Shown here in pieces: positions 30,412-42,603 of a stretch of DNA of 64,000 nucleotides. Every line of letters begins with the position of its first letter. The stretch's first letter is position 1. The notes below the pieces were generated by a model. It made no database searches, was not told where the DNA came from, and saw only the letters and a list, made by a program, of their open reading frames with translations. The stretch covers positions 372,001 through 436,000 of the forward strand of contig JARGXX010000075.1 of NCBI GenBank assembly GCA_030374765.1. Direction: 5' to 3'. The position numbers and the translations under genes are program-made. This DNA is from Agarophyton chilense. Taxonomy: Eukaryota; Rhodophyta; Florideophyceae; Gracilariales; Gracilariaceae.

Positions 30412-33400
30412 CAGCCTCATTCCCCGGTACGTCCAGCCGTCCACGTTTTCCTTGGGACCTGAAAAACGTCCCGTGGACTGACGGCAAATGCAACCTGGAA
30501 GACTATTCAAAGTCGGTGGCATTATGGACTTCGTTTCACAAAAATTTGGACTCGAATTTGAACAAGAGAGCTTTACCGCTTCGCGGCATAATGCTGAAGA
30601 GCCAGCCAGCTGTATGGAGGGGCTTGAGATCTATGTTCTACGATCAGTGACGAAGATGTTGCTTCAGATAGGGAAGCCGACAAGATCGTCAAAACCATCT
30701 ATAAGAAAGATTCGCTGTCTGTTGTCAGTGAGATTTATGGAAACTTTATCACGCTTTTGAACGCGAAGCGCTTCGGCAATGAAACGTTACGCAATTTCGA
30801 ACTTAGATTCGATGCACAGGCGTCTACGTTTAACGCCCAATCTGGATCCGCCAAGTTGTCCGAGTCGCTGACAGCCTTCATGCTTTTGGCCAACTCAGCT
30901 TTCCGCTTCCGATCGCTGCCAATGCAGCACAGCCTCCCACCGCGCAACCAAAACCGCCCCGACCGTCACACCAAGGTTAGACCGCTGTCCATGTGCTATC
31001 CTTGTGATATTAACGGGAAGTTTGGTCAGTGGAAAAGGAACCACAACTCGGATGGTTCCTTACCCTCGCATGTCCGCTGCCTCGACTTCCCGGGTCCGTC
31101 GCAGAACACGTCGCCGCCAAACAAGTATAGACAGTAAACTGATGCCCCGAAGAAGTCTGTCTCATTTAACAGTACCACACTGACCAGTTCGACGGCAGCT
31201 GTCTCCGCAAATCACGCGCCCCCCCGTCTCGGTCCTCTCCTAGATGACGGCGCACCGTACAGTGCCATCGGACAAGTCGAGCTGCATCTCCTGTCTATCC
31301 AACTAGGATTCGCTCCCGACATTCCACTTGAACCAATTCCTGCATCCCTCAACGGCCACACCATGTGGCAGTATGGCGTGGGTGCTCATGCAAGCCCCAA
31401 GCGCAGCATACTTGGCTCGATTGTCCTCCCCGCCAAGTCTGACTTCGAAAATGACATCGACATCACCCACTCAGTGCTCGAAGGATTATCAAAGGGAGTG
31501 ATCGGGAGAAATTTCACCCGCAGGGCGAACATTTTTCATCTTGGTATGAACGCTCTGTGCTTCGATGCTAACGGCGCGATCGATTCTCTGGCAATCGTTG
31601 ATGACGGCTTCTTATTTTATATTCCTGCAGAACGCTTCGCATCATCCAAACGATACCTTGCATCTACGCTGTACTGTCTGTCCGCAGTTACGCTCGAGAG
31701 GTCGCCGTGGGCCGATGTGAAGGCTACCATTGACAAGGTACCCACGCATGTTTGCGGCCACGCTTGATTTTCGGAATTTAAGCTCTTATTGCAGCGCAAC
31801 AAGCTGTGGAACCGTACTGTCGCTCAGTACGTGGCAGACATGGTGAACGGTTGCGCAGCCTGTCGGTCCACTGCCGTTCCACCTCCAATGAGGAAGGTGT
31901 CGATCATCTCGTTGAACACGGCATTCAAAGACGTCGTATGCATTGATCACTTGTTTCTGGATCAAGTTTGCGTGCTACATTTAATGGAAAATGTGTCTCT
32001 CTACTCCACTGCCCACGTGGTCAAGTCCACGTCTATGCAGGAGGCAATTACCGGGTTCGAGGCAAGTTGAGTGGCTTAATTATGGCACCCACAAGCCATC
32101 AGAAGAGACAAAGCGTTTCTCCTTGGAGCATCCCGAGATCATTGCAAGCAGCTTCACATCCCGCTCCATGCCGAGCCGCCCCGTCATCATGCTAAAAACG
32201 CATTTTTGTCACAGAATAACATCATTCGCAGTGTTTTCTTGAGGCTCAAGTTGGCAGCTGGGGCAGACTTCAACGCTGACCGCTCTGTTTACATGGCTGT
32301 AACAATAAGAAATGACTTATATGGAAATGACATCATTTGAGCATTCGAGATGGCAAAAGGCTTCACCAAACCAATCAATGGAAAGCCACATAACATTGTG
32401 CTCCCAGCTGACGTGGCAGAAACCTGCAAACTGTTTATCGCTCGGCGCAAGCTACAGCGCATCCTTAAATTCAAAGCTATCAAGGACATACCATTCACCG
32501 CCGGTGACCTCGTCGAAATGTTTGTCAAACAGGAAGTTGAGAAGTGCGGACGATGGTCGCTCCGCAAGACTGTGACATCAGTCAACGCCGACAGCCTCAT
32601 TGTCACTGTGCCTGGCAAAGCTGGCAATAAATTGACAACCGTGTTTGAGGATACGCGCATGGCAATCCCTGACTCTTGAAAGACGATATTGATGCCCTGG
32701 ATGACATGAAGGACATCGAAATACCACAGGATTTTAATTACAACTCCGAATCAACTCCAGACACTTGCGGTTGCCGACACTGATTTTGGCACAAATGCAG
32801 TAGAAGACGATGTCACTGCCAGTATAGGTAACATATTGAAAATCTTCTGGTCGTTAGAAGACCAGTATTATTCCGGCACTGTGCATTCTGCCGCGGACTA
32901 CGGGCTCGTAAATTTGAACTATGACGACGGCGGCAACAAAGTGCTGCACATGTCCAAGGAGGTTTGGAATTATTCCAGTGCCATTCCCGCAAGCTCGGTG
33001 AGAACTACATTGCCACTATCTATTAGAAGTCAAGAAGCTTCCGTGCTCAAGCAAAAAACCGCCCAGCTTGTGCTTCGTCGCCATGTCCCACCTAGCGCGA
33101 ACATTAATCTCCAGCCATACCTTATATAAGGTGAAGCCTAATGAAGACGGCTCTTTGAAGTTGAAAGCCAGGATCGCCCACCATGGGAATGAAGACGACC
33201 TGAAAGACATGCTGAGCAAAAACTGTACAACCTACCCGCCCACAGGTTTGCGCATTTTAGATATTATCGCCTCCCTGCAAGGCTGGAAACTATACAAGGG
33301 CGAAGCCACCACATTTTCCCTCCAAACTTGCAAAACGCAGCGCGATGTTTATGTTCGCCCGCCAAAAGATGGTAAGATGATTTCAACGCACGTCTGGCTT

Positions 33401-34323
33401 CTTCTTGCGGCTGCATACGGTCTGTTGCACGCCAACGCGAAGTGTCAGCACGCATTGGACGAGGTAATGAAGAACATCGATCTGATACGGTGCACTCGTA
33501 TCCCGCGACTTTTTTATCCGAAGGCTGACGGCAATCTTGTGCTACTTTTAGCCAAGATTGTGGACGACCTCAAAGAAGCCGGCGCCGACGATCGCGCGCA
33601 ACGCTTTCTAACCGCATTCAACGATCGCTTTATGGTTGTGGTCAATAATGGTCCAGGGAAGCTTAGCTTTTTCGTCATTAACTCCATTCAGCATGAACAC
33701 TTTTTCATCAAAACCAACGCTGAAGTTAAGATGAACAGTATCACGGAATACCCAATCATCCTCATGCGCCGCATAGAGTCCGATCAGTGAATGAAAAAGA
33801 TTTAGAAAGCTGCGTTTGCATCCATCAACAGCTCGTGGAGCTGGACTGGGACAGCTGCCTCCCCACTGTGTTCCGTCTACAGTAGTCCCCTACAGCAGAA
33901 AGCCCCCGGTATCAGAGTTGCGCACATCGTTGAACAATGGACTTCTGTTCGCAGGCTGAAAAAGATGGGTGCAATGATCGTATACCCTCGTTCTTCTGAC
34001 AGGCGCGACTACGATCCGCGCGTGGTATTATTTTCTGATGCCTCTCGGAGTTGTATCTGGTTTTTTGTTGGTCCCATGAAGAAAAATGCTATCTACTACG
34101 TTACGTAGTGGATCTCTCACAACGCCAAGCGACCTGTGAATAGTGTACCTGCGGCTGAGATATTTGCCGCAGGTGAAGAGATCGATGAGGGCAAGAACGT
34201 GCGCAGCGTTTACACTGAGCTGCTAAACGTCGAGTTCAAGCTACACCTTCTGGTGGAATCTAAAGATTTGATAACGTCTATGTCGACGCAAAACAAATTC
34301 TGGAGACAAATCAAAAAGAGGTG
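30399..34323 (+). pseudogene. Copia Gag-Pol remnant
   Basis: The first frame starts at ATG 30399 (MRPAPASFPG, then FPWDLKNVPWTDGK). Protease sequence near 31228 reads LLDDGAPYSAIG, with DDGA at the active site. Integrase sequence at 31789-32070 has a CAACRST finger half and VVCIDHLFLD with the first catalytic Asp. RT at 33068-33790 has KARIAHHGNEDD, RDVYVRPPKDG and AKIVDDLKEAG, but the first catalytic Asp region is altered (EATTFSLQ). RNase H near 34030 reads VVLFSDASRS. Many frame changes and stops make it nonfunctional. The RT is clearly different from that of the intact copia element, so it belongs to another lineage. Confidence 0.75.
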
Positions 34324-34545
34324 ATGTAAGCAGCATTCGGTTTCAATTCGAAACCGGTAGTTTTGAGTGCATCTTGTTGTTCCCAGGTTTTGTAAACCTC
34401 GCTGGCCCTCTGAACAAGAAGAATAGCTGCCTAACCAAAGCACTGCTTCTCACTCTCTATTCTGGTTGGCTGCTTATTGACTTCGAGGCTATAGCTGAGG
34501 CATAGAGCTCTGAGAAGCACTTCGGCTAACAAGAAAGGAGATTTA

Positions 34546-34773
34546 TATGAATGTCGACAGCTAGTGACAGGATGGCATGTAATGCGCACGCGAGCACTCA
34601 CGTGCTCTGACGCCCGTTACGACTTGCAATCGTAGTTAGTGCATTTACATGAGAATTTACATTTGTCTAAATAAATACAGCAAGATGACTCAGCAAATCA
34701 TCTGACTACGCGAAGGCGCGCACCCGAGTTTTCTAAGAAACATAGCTACAGTTGCTACTCCGCTCAATACTTA
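34546..34773 (+). repeat. 3' LTR of old copia element
   Basis: This 228-bp partner of 30169-30395 has the same ends and the same internal GAGCAC-TCAC-GTGCTC inverted repeat. It is followed by GTAGA, which matches the base pairs before the 5' LTR. Confidence 0.88.
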
Positions 34774-34778
34774 GTAGA

Positions 34779-37700
34779 AGTCTTTGATGTGCCGTATAGA
34801 ACTGTACCGATTCAGTTTCGTTGATAGTGTAGCTGAAAATTTTGCGAGTAGTCGTATTAAGTTGATTGCTTTTGGAGAGGATACGGTTTGATTGATCTTG
34901 CTATTGATGTTATAATGAGAGAAGTTAGCTATGTTTTGTCAATTATGGTTGTATTGGTAATTAAGCGTGCAGGACGGTTGAAAAAGGAACTGAATTGGCC
35001 GTCAATTTTGTAAAGGGCGTAGTGAAACAGTGTGCTTTAAACGTCAGGAAAACAACTACGTTTTGCTGTCTTTCTGTCATTGATTGACAGTTTAACAATG
35101 TTGGATAGAATAAGAAATTCTTATGTAGATGACAGTACAAGTACCTGTATGAAGCATATATATCTAATGTGATCCTTTCTATTGGTGGACGAAAACTTAT
35201 TTTTGTTTCTTCGGGGCAAATTTCATATCTATCGAAGAAAAGTCCAGGTCCAAATTTGGCGCTGAAGCTTTATTCAGTTCTCAACTAGATGGGTTTTGGA
35301 ACTCAATTTAGATCCGTACTAACTTGGAAAAGCGATAATAAGTTTCAAATTGGAGTGTACACTATGTGAGGAGCTTAAACGCACGATAAAAAGAGCGCCA
35401 ATATAATGCAGCAGTCCTGAAGACGCCTAAACTCTCGGGCGCAAGTTCTCTTTTTTTCCTTCCCGTTTACCTTGTACTCTGCATTCTTCTTCGCTGTGAC
35501 CATACTTGATCTGGTCCTTCGGATCTTCCACCAGGTGAATAGAGAAAGACAGCCAAGGGGGGGGGGGGACTGGGTTGACGGGCTTCAGCGCCGTGCAGGA
35601 TTAGTCTATATCGGTTCCTGAGGCCTGGTGCCTTTTTCATTTGTAGAAGTGTGCCTGGTGTCTTGTTAAAATAGTATCTATTACCAATAGAATTACCGTT
35701 GCCAGTATCTAATTCTAATTGCAGAAAACCTAGATTATAGAATTAAATAAGCGTCCAACAGTAGAGGTGCTCTGAGTCGGACATAGTCATCTAATTCATA
35801 TCGCTGCGTCGCTGAGCTCGTGGCGGAGATCGGGAAGTCAGAGACGGAAAGAAAGCCCGACTGCCTAGCCGGGTCTAGCGACCTCCCGAGCCCAGAGAGG
35901 CGAACGGTGCAACATTCAGCCATGCAATTGCTTGGGTGCTCCACATGTATTACAGAAATACAGATAGGGCCCGCTCGAAAATAGCAAACATTGTACCCAA
36001 AACTTGTTTCAACTGCTATTCCACAGCCATATCAATGACATGAATGAACAGAAGTTCGGTCGGATATCAGCGTCGATCTGTTTCGGAACCAAAGGCTTTT
36101 TATCTGAGCACAAATGGCGGATACTCATGATTGCAAAATATTTAAGGCTCGTCGCGGTCGAATTTTGTATCAGAGCCAAGCCATGTGTACATCAAATTCT
36201 CAGTGTGTTACTGCGTGGAAGTTAGTTCAGCCAGAGATCGCGATGACAACAACGAGTACAACAAAGGCGGGTTCTTGGACCACAGATCGTTTTTCTCATT
36301 CTCGCAACGCAAAATTGGATTAGATGTACTCATTAGTGTTTGCTGTGCTAGAGCAAATTACAGAAATGGGAAACTTTCCACCGTTCCCTCGTGTTGTGGG
36401 AATCCAAAGACTTTCATGCCCAAGCCAATATGTCTGCAATTTCCATCCAGGCATTAGCCGACAAGGCCAGAAAATACGATGAAACAACTTTTGATAGCGA
36501 GTATCGAGACGAGCAACGGAATACAAGAAAACAGCACCAAAACTCTTCTTCTCAACACATCAATGGGACCACATCATTCACCGCCATCAAAATCGAAGCC
36601 AAAATCGAAGCCACCCCACCCTCCTTCTTCCTCTTCTCCTCCAAAATCCTCAAACAGGCTGCTCAATCCTGAGAATAGCTTCGGCTTTTTCGGCTTTTTA
36701 TTAGTCTTGTGTTGGACGTACGCACTGGCTCCTTTACTCAAACAGCTCCCCATGTGTGCAGATTTGTTGCGGTGCGAATCTGTTTGTGTTACTTTCGTAA
36801 ATTGATGAAATGCAGACGAGACGGAGGGGAGCGGATGGCTCAGCGGTCACTGATAGGACATTGCGTGAGCTCAACGTCTTTTTAAGCTAACTGAAACGGA
36901 ATGCATGGTCAGCTGCTGACGTGGCGACGCAAAGAAAAGGTGACGTGAATTTGAATTATTGCCAACCGAAGTGTCTGTCATCAATTTGTTTTCGACAAAT
37001 CCATTTGGCCCCGTTTCGTGCAACCAATAGTTCTTCGCGTTTTGTCTTGGGCAACTCCGAGCTACGTCATCGTTTCTCCCCCACTCATCTACAGTATGAT
37101 ATCCACAGGGCTCTCCCAAGTTGCGTTGGACTTTCGCTCACATGCAATCTTCGCAATGCATCGCTCTTCGCCTTCGCAGCTCGCTTGTTTATTGGGGTTT
37201 TTTCTCAAGCAAGGGCTATGGGCATGAGGAGGGTGATGGTTCGGCGATTGCAGACTTTGAAGAGCTTCCTTGCAGATACCGAGTGCTGCAAAACCTGCTT
37301 TCAGCCCCGCAATGCGATTAGATTGCATCGCCCGGGCTGGCTCTTTCGGTTTACTTCAAGTTTAGACCTTCAACTACCACTCTGCTTGCTTGTGTTAAGT
37401 TTTCATGTTGAATGAAACCATCTAAATTCTCGAAAGAGATCTTCAATCCTCTCTTTTCTCCGCTATTTTCAATCTCAGTCTCAATCATGCCCGCAAAGAA
37501 ATCGTACCTTTGCTCTGCTCTTTTGATAGCGGTTATGTGCGCATCGAAACATAGAACTGATGGTGTGTGTATCAGGTACTTTTCTTTGTTTAGAGAGTTC
37601 CGAATAGCGCGTGATGTACGATATCCATCTTCGATCATCCAATCACCTGCAACACTGCGCTTGCTACAATTTCGTCTGAAGTGCCTTTCGGAAATGAGAG

Positions 37701-39029
37701 GCAGCACATGCCAGACAGGAACGCCACCTTTTTTTTTAGACTGAAAGCAAAGCAGACGGTCTTTTCCGGTTCGGAGGTATCAAACACAGGAGATTTCCAT
37801 GCTATTGGCATTCAATCAACATTTCTTTCAGAAGAGGCAAAGATGTAGGTTGGGTCGTCCCTGGGCATGAGGACTATATATGTATGTCGAGCTTTTTTGC
37901 GCCACACTTTAAACTCTTTCGGTTTGAAAAGTTTCGGTGTAACTACCGTCCAAGATAAACAAAATGTGTCGCCTAATGCATCAAACTAGAAGTGCTTTCT
38001 CAATCGGTATACTGATTGTCAAACTCATTACAGTCCTCATACTCTTTCTCAGGCGTTAACACGGTAAGGTTTGAGGGTGAGATGTTACTGCCCTTTTGTT
38101 CTCCCTAGTTTCATCGATTTCAAGATAGAATCAGAGTTCCATATATGTTCTCATTTTCAGTTCGCTTTATTTGTCGATACCTGTGATGTGGTCATGGTTA
38201 TAATGCATTGCACTTCCGGAGGCTGAGCCAGAAACGCAAATAGTGCTTTTTCTGTTATTCCATGATGAAAATGGCTGAGCATTTCCGGCCTCGTGTTGGT
38301 CGTTTCTCCCGGGGATCACATTTTGATATCCATATAGCCATAATTGTCCAAATCTATTATTACGGATATGGATCGCGTACACCGACCAAAAGCGCAAGTC
38401 ATGGAGCACTTTGTGTAAACCGGGAGAACGACAACAATTTCTGAAACAAAGAACACTGCAAGCTTCCTATTTTGCTCCTCGCAAAATGTAATGAACAGTA
38501 TGCATATATGCAAGTCTTGACGGCCAGCGCTTCGCTTCCGGGAAAAGTAACCGACCAATGGATCGATGATGAGTCCTTAGAGATTTAGATTAATGACACC
38601 CCACCTTTTTTCTCCTCATCGCCTCTCACTTTGTGGTGTTAACCTAGCTCTAGAGTTTCAATTAAAAGCACTGGCACTGTCCCCACGGCGCAGCGACATT
38701 TGACGTTGGAAACTAAAGTACGGCGGTCTGTTGGGTGACAGTGGTCTCAGAAACAGCTCTTAATTTATTTCTTTAGGATAACACAACTTTTGAGCTTTGG
38801 TCTTGAGTCAACGAGTACCAGATGTGAGCCATCACTCTTCAAGGAGGCCAGAAAAGACTTTACATGTGTTTTCTAATGGTTCTCAAGACTGCTCAATGTC
38901 CTCCGGGAGACCCTGCGACTCAACCAGTACTCTAATACATTAATGCCACTTGGTACATCTCGGATGTTGCATAGAGTATTCGCAATCTGCCATGCTGCCT
39001 CGTTCCCGAGAGCGTACTCCAAGCGAGCA
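34779..39029. other. 4.25 kb with no recognisable gene
   Basis: Only short open frames are seen, the longest 164 codons at 36921-37415 (+), and none has a known motif. Notable items: a run of 12 G at 35557-35568, and a tandem pair AAAATCGAAGCC near 36588-36611 followed by a CT-rich stretch. No LTR pair, tRNA or rRNA was found. It is probably eroded repeat sequence. Confidence 0.4.
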
Positions 39030-39901
39030 TGCGCACGAGGTTTGGAGCCCCACAATTGCGATGCCCAGCATTTTAAGGGCTATTGCCGCTTGGTATTCTC
39101 TCTCCGCAGACGTATATAATGGTACTAAGATCGACAACGTCTTGACGCCTTATGACGAAATGAACGAATTGCACTGTCTGACGGGAACAAACACATGACA
39201 TTCGAGGACCACCGTTGCCATCTGCTACTGCTCCTGCTAGTGCTACTGTCTTGTGACGAACCTCGAATTCTCATGATTTCCTGCAATAGGAATCGATGTG
39301 AAACTAACAAGAAACATCCTAAATACATACAAAAGTATGTCAGACCCGGTCTCGTTTTCTGAGAGATCGACTTTTTGTTTCGCCATGCCGTGCGAGAGAA
39401 GGGCAACTAGTACCATGGCCAGACCAGGATTGCTTTTGTCTCTGACTCCACAGCATGTGTGTTTGCGCTTGCGAGGCCATAGATTCACGTGTTTGCAATG
39501 AGCATCTGGTGAGTACGCCCGACTCTATCTTAGGCGTACGCATGATTTGCAGTGAGCGGGCTGTGGCCGTTTTTGTCATATGGATGGTTGGCCGCATTTG
39601 TGCGGAAGAGGTTTATGCGGAATCGTTATTCGTTGCCGAGAAGACGAAACGCCCCTTCAATCTAGATGCGGGCATTCTCGAGACGCTGTAACAATTCCCT
39701 CAAAAGGGGAGCTGTGCTTTCTTTTCCATGAGTCAAGTAGAAAACGAGTCGGCAATTGCACGAATTCCGATCGATTACAAGCATACCTCGGTCTCGACTC
39801 TGTGGAAGCTCCAGCAAGGATACGCAAAACGCAAAACGCAAATGCGCCAGCTCGGAACAGCCAGTAGATGTCGCGAGGACAGTGTCAAGGAATTCTTCAA
39901 T

Positions 39902-40690
39902 TTACAAACGTCTCCAATGCTCTTCTATTTGAATAAAGTTTCTATCCTCTGTCGCCAACATCCTGTTCTGCCCACACTCCCATACGACTGCTCCGTCACT
40001 TCCCTCCACAACGTACTTATATTCTATATCTTCAGCCCGCTTCGTAAACACTACAACTACCCAATGTCCTCCTATCTTTTCCATTCGCACACCTCGCTTC
40101 ACGTCCCACTGCCCCAGTGCCTCGCAGTTTCCAACTATCTTCGCGGAACCCCGAAGGGCCATACGCATTACATGCGGAGGCATCCCATCTCCGACCAGGT
40201 CAAACCGGATCATCGATCTTTTTGACGTCGACTCAGAGGGCCAACTACAAGGCAGGGAGGGGGGTGGGGTGCAGGTATCACCATACCGCCCGTGGCGCTT
40301 CCGTGGCATTTGCGACCCATTTTCCTTGCACTCTTCCCTTTCTGGTGTTCTTGCCCGTTCCAAGTTTGACGCCGGTGATCTGTCCTCTCCCGTCGACGAA
40401 GAGCTGGAGAACATGGACCCGTCAGCGCTTTTTACAATAGGCTTCTGATCAAACAGCCCAGAACACGACAACGTATCTGATTCGACTCCAATGAAGCCTC
40501 TCTTCTCCCCGAGAGCAACTGATTGCACTCGGTTTTGGGAGACGGTGCCAGAAAATGAGCTAGAGAGCGCATTGGTTCCACAGCCGGCTGGAAGATCGGT
40601 GTTGGTGGTGCAAGGACGGGCATGAAAAGCCTGACCGGAAGCGAAAGAACGGAAGAACCGCAAAACTCCTTCAAATAGCAGACTTTTCAT
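39902..40690 (-). CDS. CBM20 starch-binding protein, left copy
   Basis: ATG at 40690 begins a 262-residue protein identical to that encoded at 41815-42603. The N-terminal third (MKSLLFEGVLRFFRSFASGQ, then Ser-rich) could be a targeting sequence or disordered region, and the middle is basic and Pro-rich. The C-terminal 100 residues form a CBM20 starch-binding module: GSAKIVGNCEALGQWD, IEYKYVVEGSDG and VVWECGQNRML, with both Trp positions that contact glucan. No catalytic domain is attached, so it probably binds or targets something to starch granules. TATAAAAG (minus strand, 40839-40832) lies about 140 bp upstream. It is divergent from its twin copy. Confidence 0.82.
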   Translation of the reverse strand: MKSLLFEGVLRFFRSFASGQAFHARPCTTNTDLPAGCGTNALSSSFSGTVSQNRVQSVALGEKRGFIGVESDTLSCSGLFDQKPIVKSADGSMFSSSSSTGEDRSPASNLERARTPEREECKENGSQMPRKRHGRYGDTCTPPPSLPCSWPSESTSKRSMIRFDLVGDGMPPHVMRMALRGSAKIVGNCEALGQWDVKRGVRMEKIGGHWVVVVFTKRAEDIEYKYVVEGSDGAVVWECGQNRMLATEDRNFIQIEEHWRRL

Positions 40691-40831
40691 GGCAAAGGAG
40701 AATGTCCGGGGAGACGGGGGGGTTGAATCAATCGATGGCTTACTGTTGCGACGAGAGCAGCGTGTTGGTATCCGTTTGAAAGATGGCGGGGTGGGTAGCG
40801 GTAGAGGTCGAGGACTCGGCAGAGGGGATTT

Positions 40832-40839
40832 CTTTTATA
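40832..40839 (-). promoter_or_regulatory. TATA box of the left CBM20 gene
   Basis: TATAAAAG on the minus strand, 142 bp before the ATG. The mirror copy is at 41666-41673. A perfect TATA match at the same place in both arms supports the gene start. Confidence 0.6.
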
Positions 40840-41070
40840 CATGGTAGAGAATGGTGCGAAACGTAGCCGTGATACATTTCGGTCCAATTCGTTGGTAATA
40901 ATCAGCAGGAAGATAATCATATCTGACAATACGACTCCCCTTCAGAGGTTTTCTTGACAAATGCTCGCGCGAAAAGATATTCCTCTCCCATTCCAGTAAA
41001 AAAATGTGCACCAAAAATTACGAATGCAAGCGCTAGCGACAGAGAGAGGCACAAACAGTAGTTTTGTACG

Positions 41071-41434
41071 AAAAATAATTGACATTTATTCAAAACGTCA
41101 TGGGTGCGGAATGCAAAAAGATAATTACGAGGTAGAGTTCTTCTTCTCTTGATTTCTTTAGATAATCAAAGACCCGGCACATAGAGGTATAATTGAAGAG
41201 AAAACCTACGAGCAAATGTGCGTTATAGAAGCGAAGAGTAACACGGGCGAAAATGTTACATGTGATTCAACCGTTAGTGGGACGGATCCTATACGTTTTC
41301 TAGATTTAATAATGCTAACACTCATATTTGATTTGATTTTCTTTCTCTGTTCAAGACCCGATTCTCCATGTAGATTTTCGAATCTATCTTCGAAAGCAGT
41401 AGATCCAGAAAACTGATACTCCTTATCGATTTGT
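41071..41434. other. 364-bp single-copy spacer of the inverted duplication
   Basis: This sequence separates the two arms and is not itself palindromic. I see no gene, repeat or transposon end in it. The innermost 40 bp of the arms beside it already carry several mismatches. Confidence 0.7.
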
Positions 41435-41665
41435 CGTACAAAACTACTGTTCGTGCCTCTTTTTGTCGCTAGCGCTGGCATTCGTAATTTTTGGTGCACA
41501 TTTTTTTACTGGAATGGGAGAGGAATATCTTTTCGCGCGAGCATTTGTCAAGAAAACCTCTGAAGGGGAGTCGTATTGTCAGATATGATTATCTTCCTGC
41601 TGATTATTACCAACGAATTGGACCGAAATGTATCACGGCTACGTTTCGCACCATTCTCTACCATG

Positions 41666-41673
41666 TATAAAAG
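41666..41673 (+). promoter_or_regulatory. TATA box of the right CBM20 gene
   Basis: TATAAAAG, 142 bp before the ATG at 41815 and mirrored at 40832-40839. Confidence 0.6.
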
Positions 41674-41814
41674 AAATCCCCTCTGCCGAGTCCTCGACCT
41701 CTACCGCTACCCACCCCGCCATCTTTCAAACGGATACCAACACGCTGCTCTCGTCGCAACAGTAAGCCATCGATTGATTCAACCCCCCCGTCTCCCCGGA
41801 CATTCTCCTTTGCC

Positions 41815-42603
41815 ATGAAAAGTCTGCTATTTGAAGGAGTTTTGCGGTTCTTCCGTTCTTTCGCTTCCGGTCAGGCTTTTCATGCCCGTCCTTGCACCAC
41901 CAACACCGATCTTCCAGCCGGCTGTGGAACCAATGCGCTCTCTAGCTCATTTTCTGGCACCGTCTCCCAAAACCGAGTGCAATCAGTTGCTCTCGGGGAG
42001 AAGAGAGGCTTCATTGGAGTCGAATCAGATACGTTGTCGTGTTCTGGGCTGTTTGATCAGAAGCCTATTGTAAAAAGCGCTGACGGGTCCATGTTCTCCA
42101 GCTCTTCGTCGACGGGAGAGGACAGATCACCGGCGTCAAACTTGGAACGGGCAAGAACACCAGAAAGGGAAGAGTGCAAGGAAAATGGGTCGCAAATGCC
42201 ACGGAAGCGCCACGGGCGGTATGGTGATACCTGCACCCCACCCCCCTCCCTGCCTTGTAGTTGGCCCTCTGAGTCGACGTCAAAAAGATCGATGATCCGG
42301 TTTGACCTGGTCGGAGATGGGATGCCTCCGCATGTAATGCGTATGGCCCTTCGGGGTTCCGCGAAGATAGTTGGAAACTGCGAGGCACTGGGGCAGTGGG
42401 ACGTGAAGCGAGGTGTGCGAATGGAAAAGATAGGAGGACACTGGGTAGTTGTAGTGTTTACGAAGCGGGCTGAAGATATAGAATATAAGTACGTTGTGGA
42501 GGGAAGTGACGGAGCAGTCGTATGGGAGTGTGGGCAGAACAGGATGTTGGCGACAGAGGATAGAAACTTTATTCAAATAGAAGAGCATTGGAGACGTTTG
42601 TAA
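41815..42603 (+). CDS. CBM20 starch-binding protein, right copy
   Basis: This encodes the same 262-residue protein as 39902-40690. In the part I compared base by base (the last 240 bp of the gene) I found one difference, a synonymous His codon (CAC versus CAT, in GGHWVV). The CBM20 module occupies about residues 160-258: a beta-sandwich that binds alpha-glucan chains, known from amylases, glucan dikinases and laforin-type proteins. Red algae store floridean starch in the cytosol, so a small non-catalytic CBM20 protein may act in granule metabolism, which is inference. Having no intron, the gene could have been duplicated directly as DNA or through an RNA step. Duplication of the promoter and 3' flank favours DNA. 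Confidence 0.85.
   Translation: MKSLLFEGVLRFFRSFASGQAFHARPCTTNTDLPAGCGTNALSSSFSGTVSQNRVQSVALGEKRGFIGVESDTLSCSGLFDQKPIVKSADGSMFSSSSSTGEDRSPASNLERARTPEREECKENGSQMPRKRHGRYGDTCTPPPSLPCSWPSESTSKRSMIRFDLVGDGMPPHVMRMALRGSAKIVGNCEALGQWDVKRGVRMEKIGGHWVVVVFTKRAEDIEYKYVVEGSDGAVVWECGQNRMLATEDRNFIQIEEHWRRL

Larger units (their letters stand above)
30169..34773 (+). mobile_element. Old Ty1/copia element with about 228-bp LTRs
   Basis: The flanking direct repeats 30169-30395 and 34546-34773 match over their whole length with roughly one difference in eight bases, so the insertion is old. The 5-bp sequence GTAGA lies just outside both ends (30164-30168 and 34774-34778), consistent with a target duplication. 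A purine-rich tract (AAGAAAGGAGA, about 34531-34541) precedes the 3' LTR. The interior carries decayed gag, protease, integrase, RT and RNase H in copia order on the plus strand. The LTR ends read TAT...TTA rather than TG...CA. Confidence 0.85.
39030..41070. repeat. Left arm of a large inverted duplication
   Basis: This segment is the reverse complement of 41435 to about 43468. Coordinates of matching points sum to 82,505 in the inner part and to 82,502 in the outer part, reflecting a 3-bp indel near 42862. Outside 39030 the similarity stops abruptly. The arm holds one CBM20 gene with its promoter and 3' flank. Confidence 0.93.

Noticed and set aside
41576-41818. 80-codon ORF identical in both CBM20 arms (also 40687-40929)
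   Set aside because: It lies across the TATA box and 5' leader. Its identity is explained by the duplicated DNA, and it has no domain.
41831-42073. Second frames overlapping the CBM20 genes
   Set aside because: Shadows of the CBM20 frame duplicated in both arms; composition shows no protein features.
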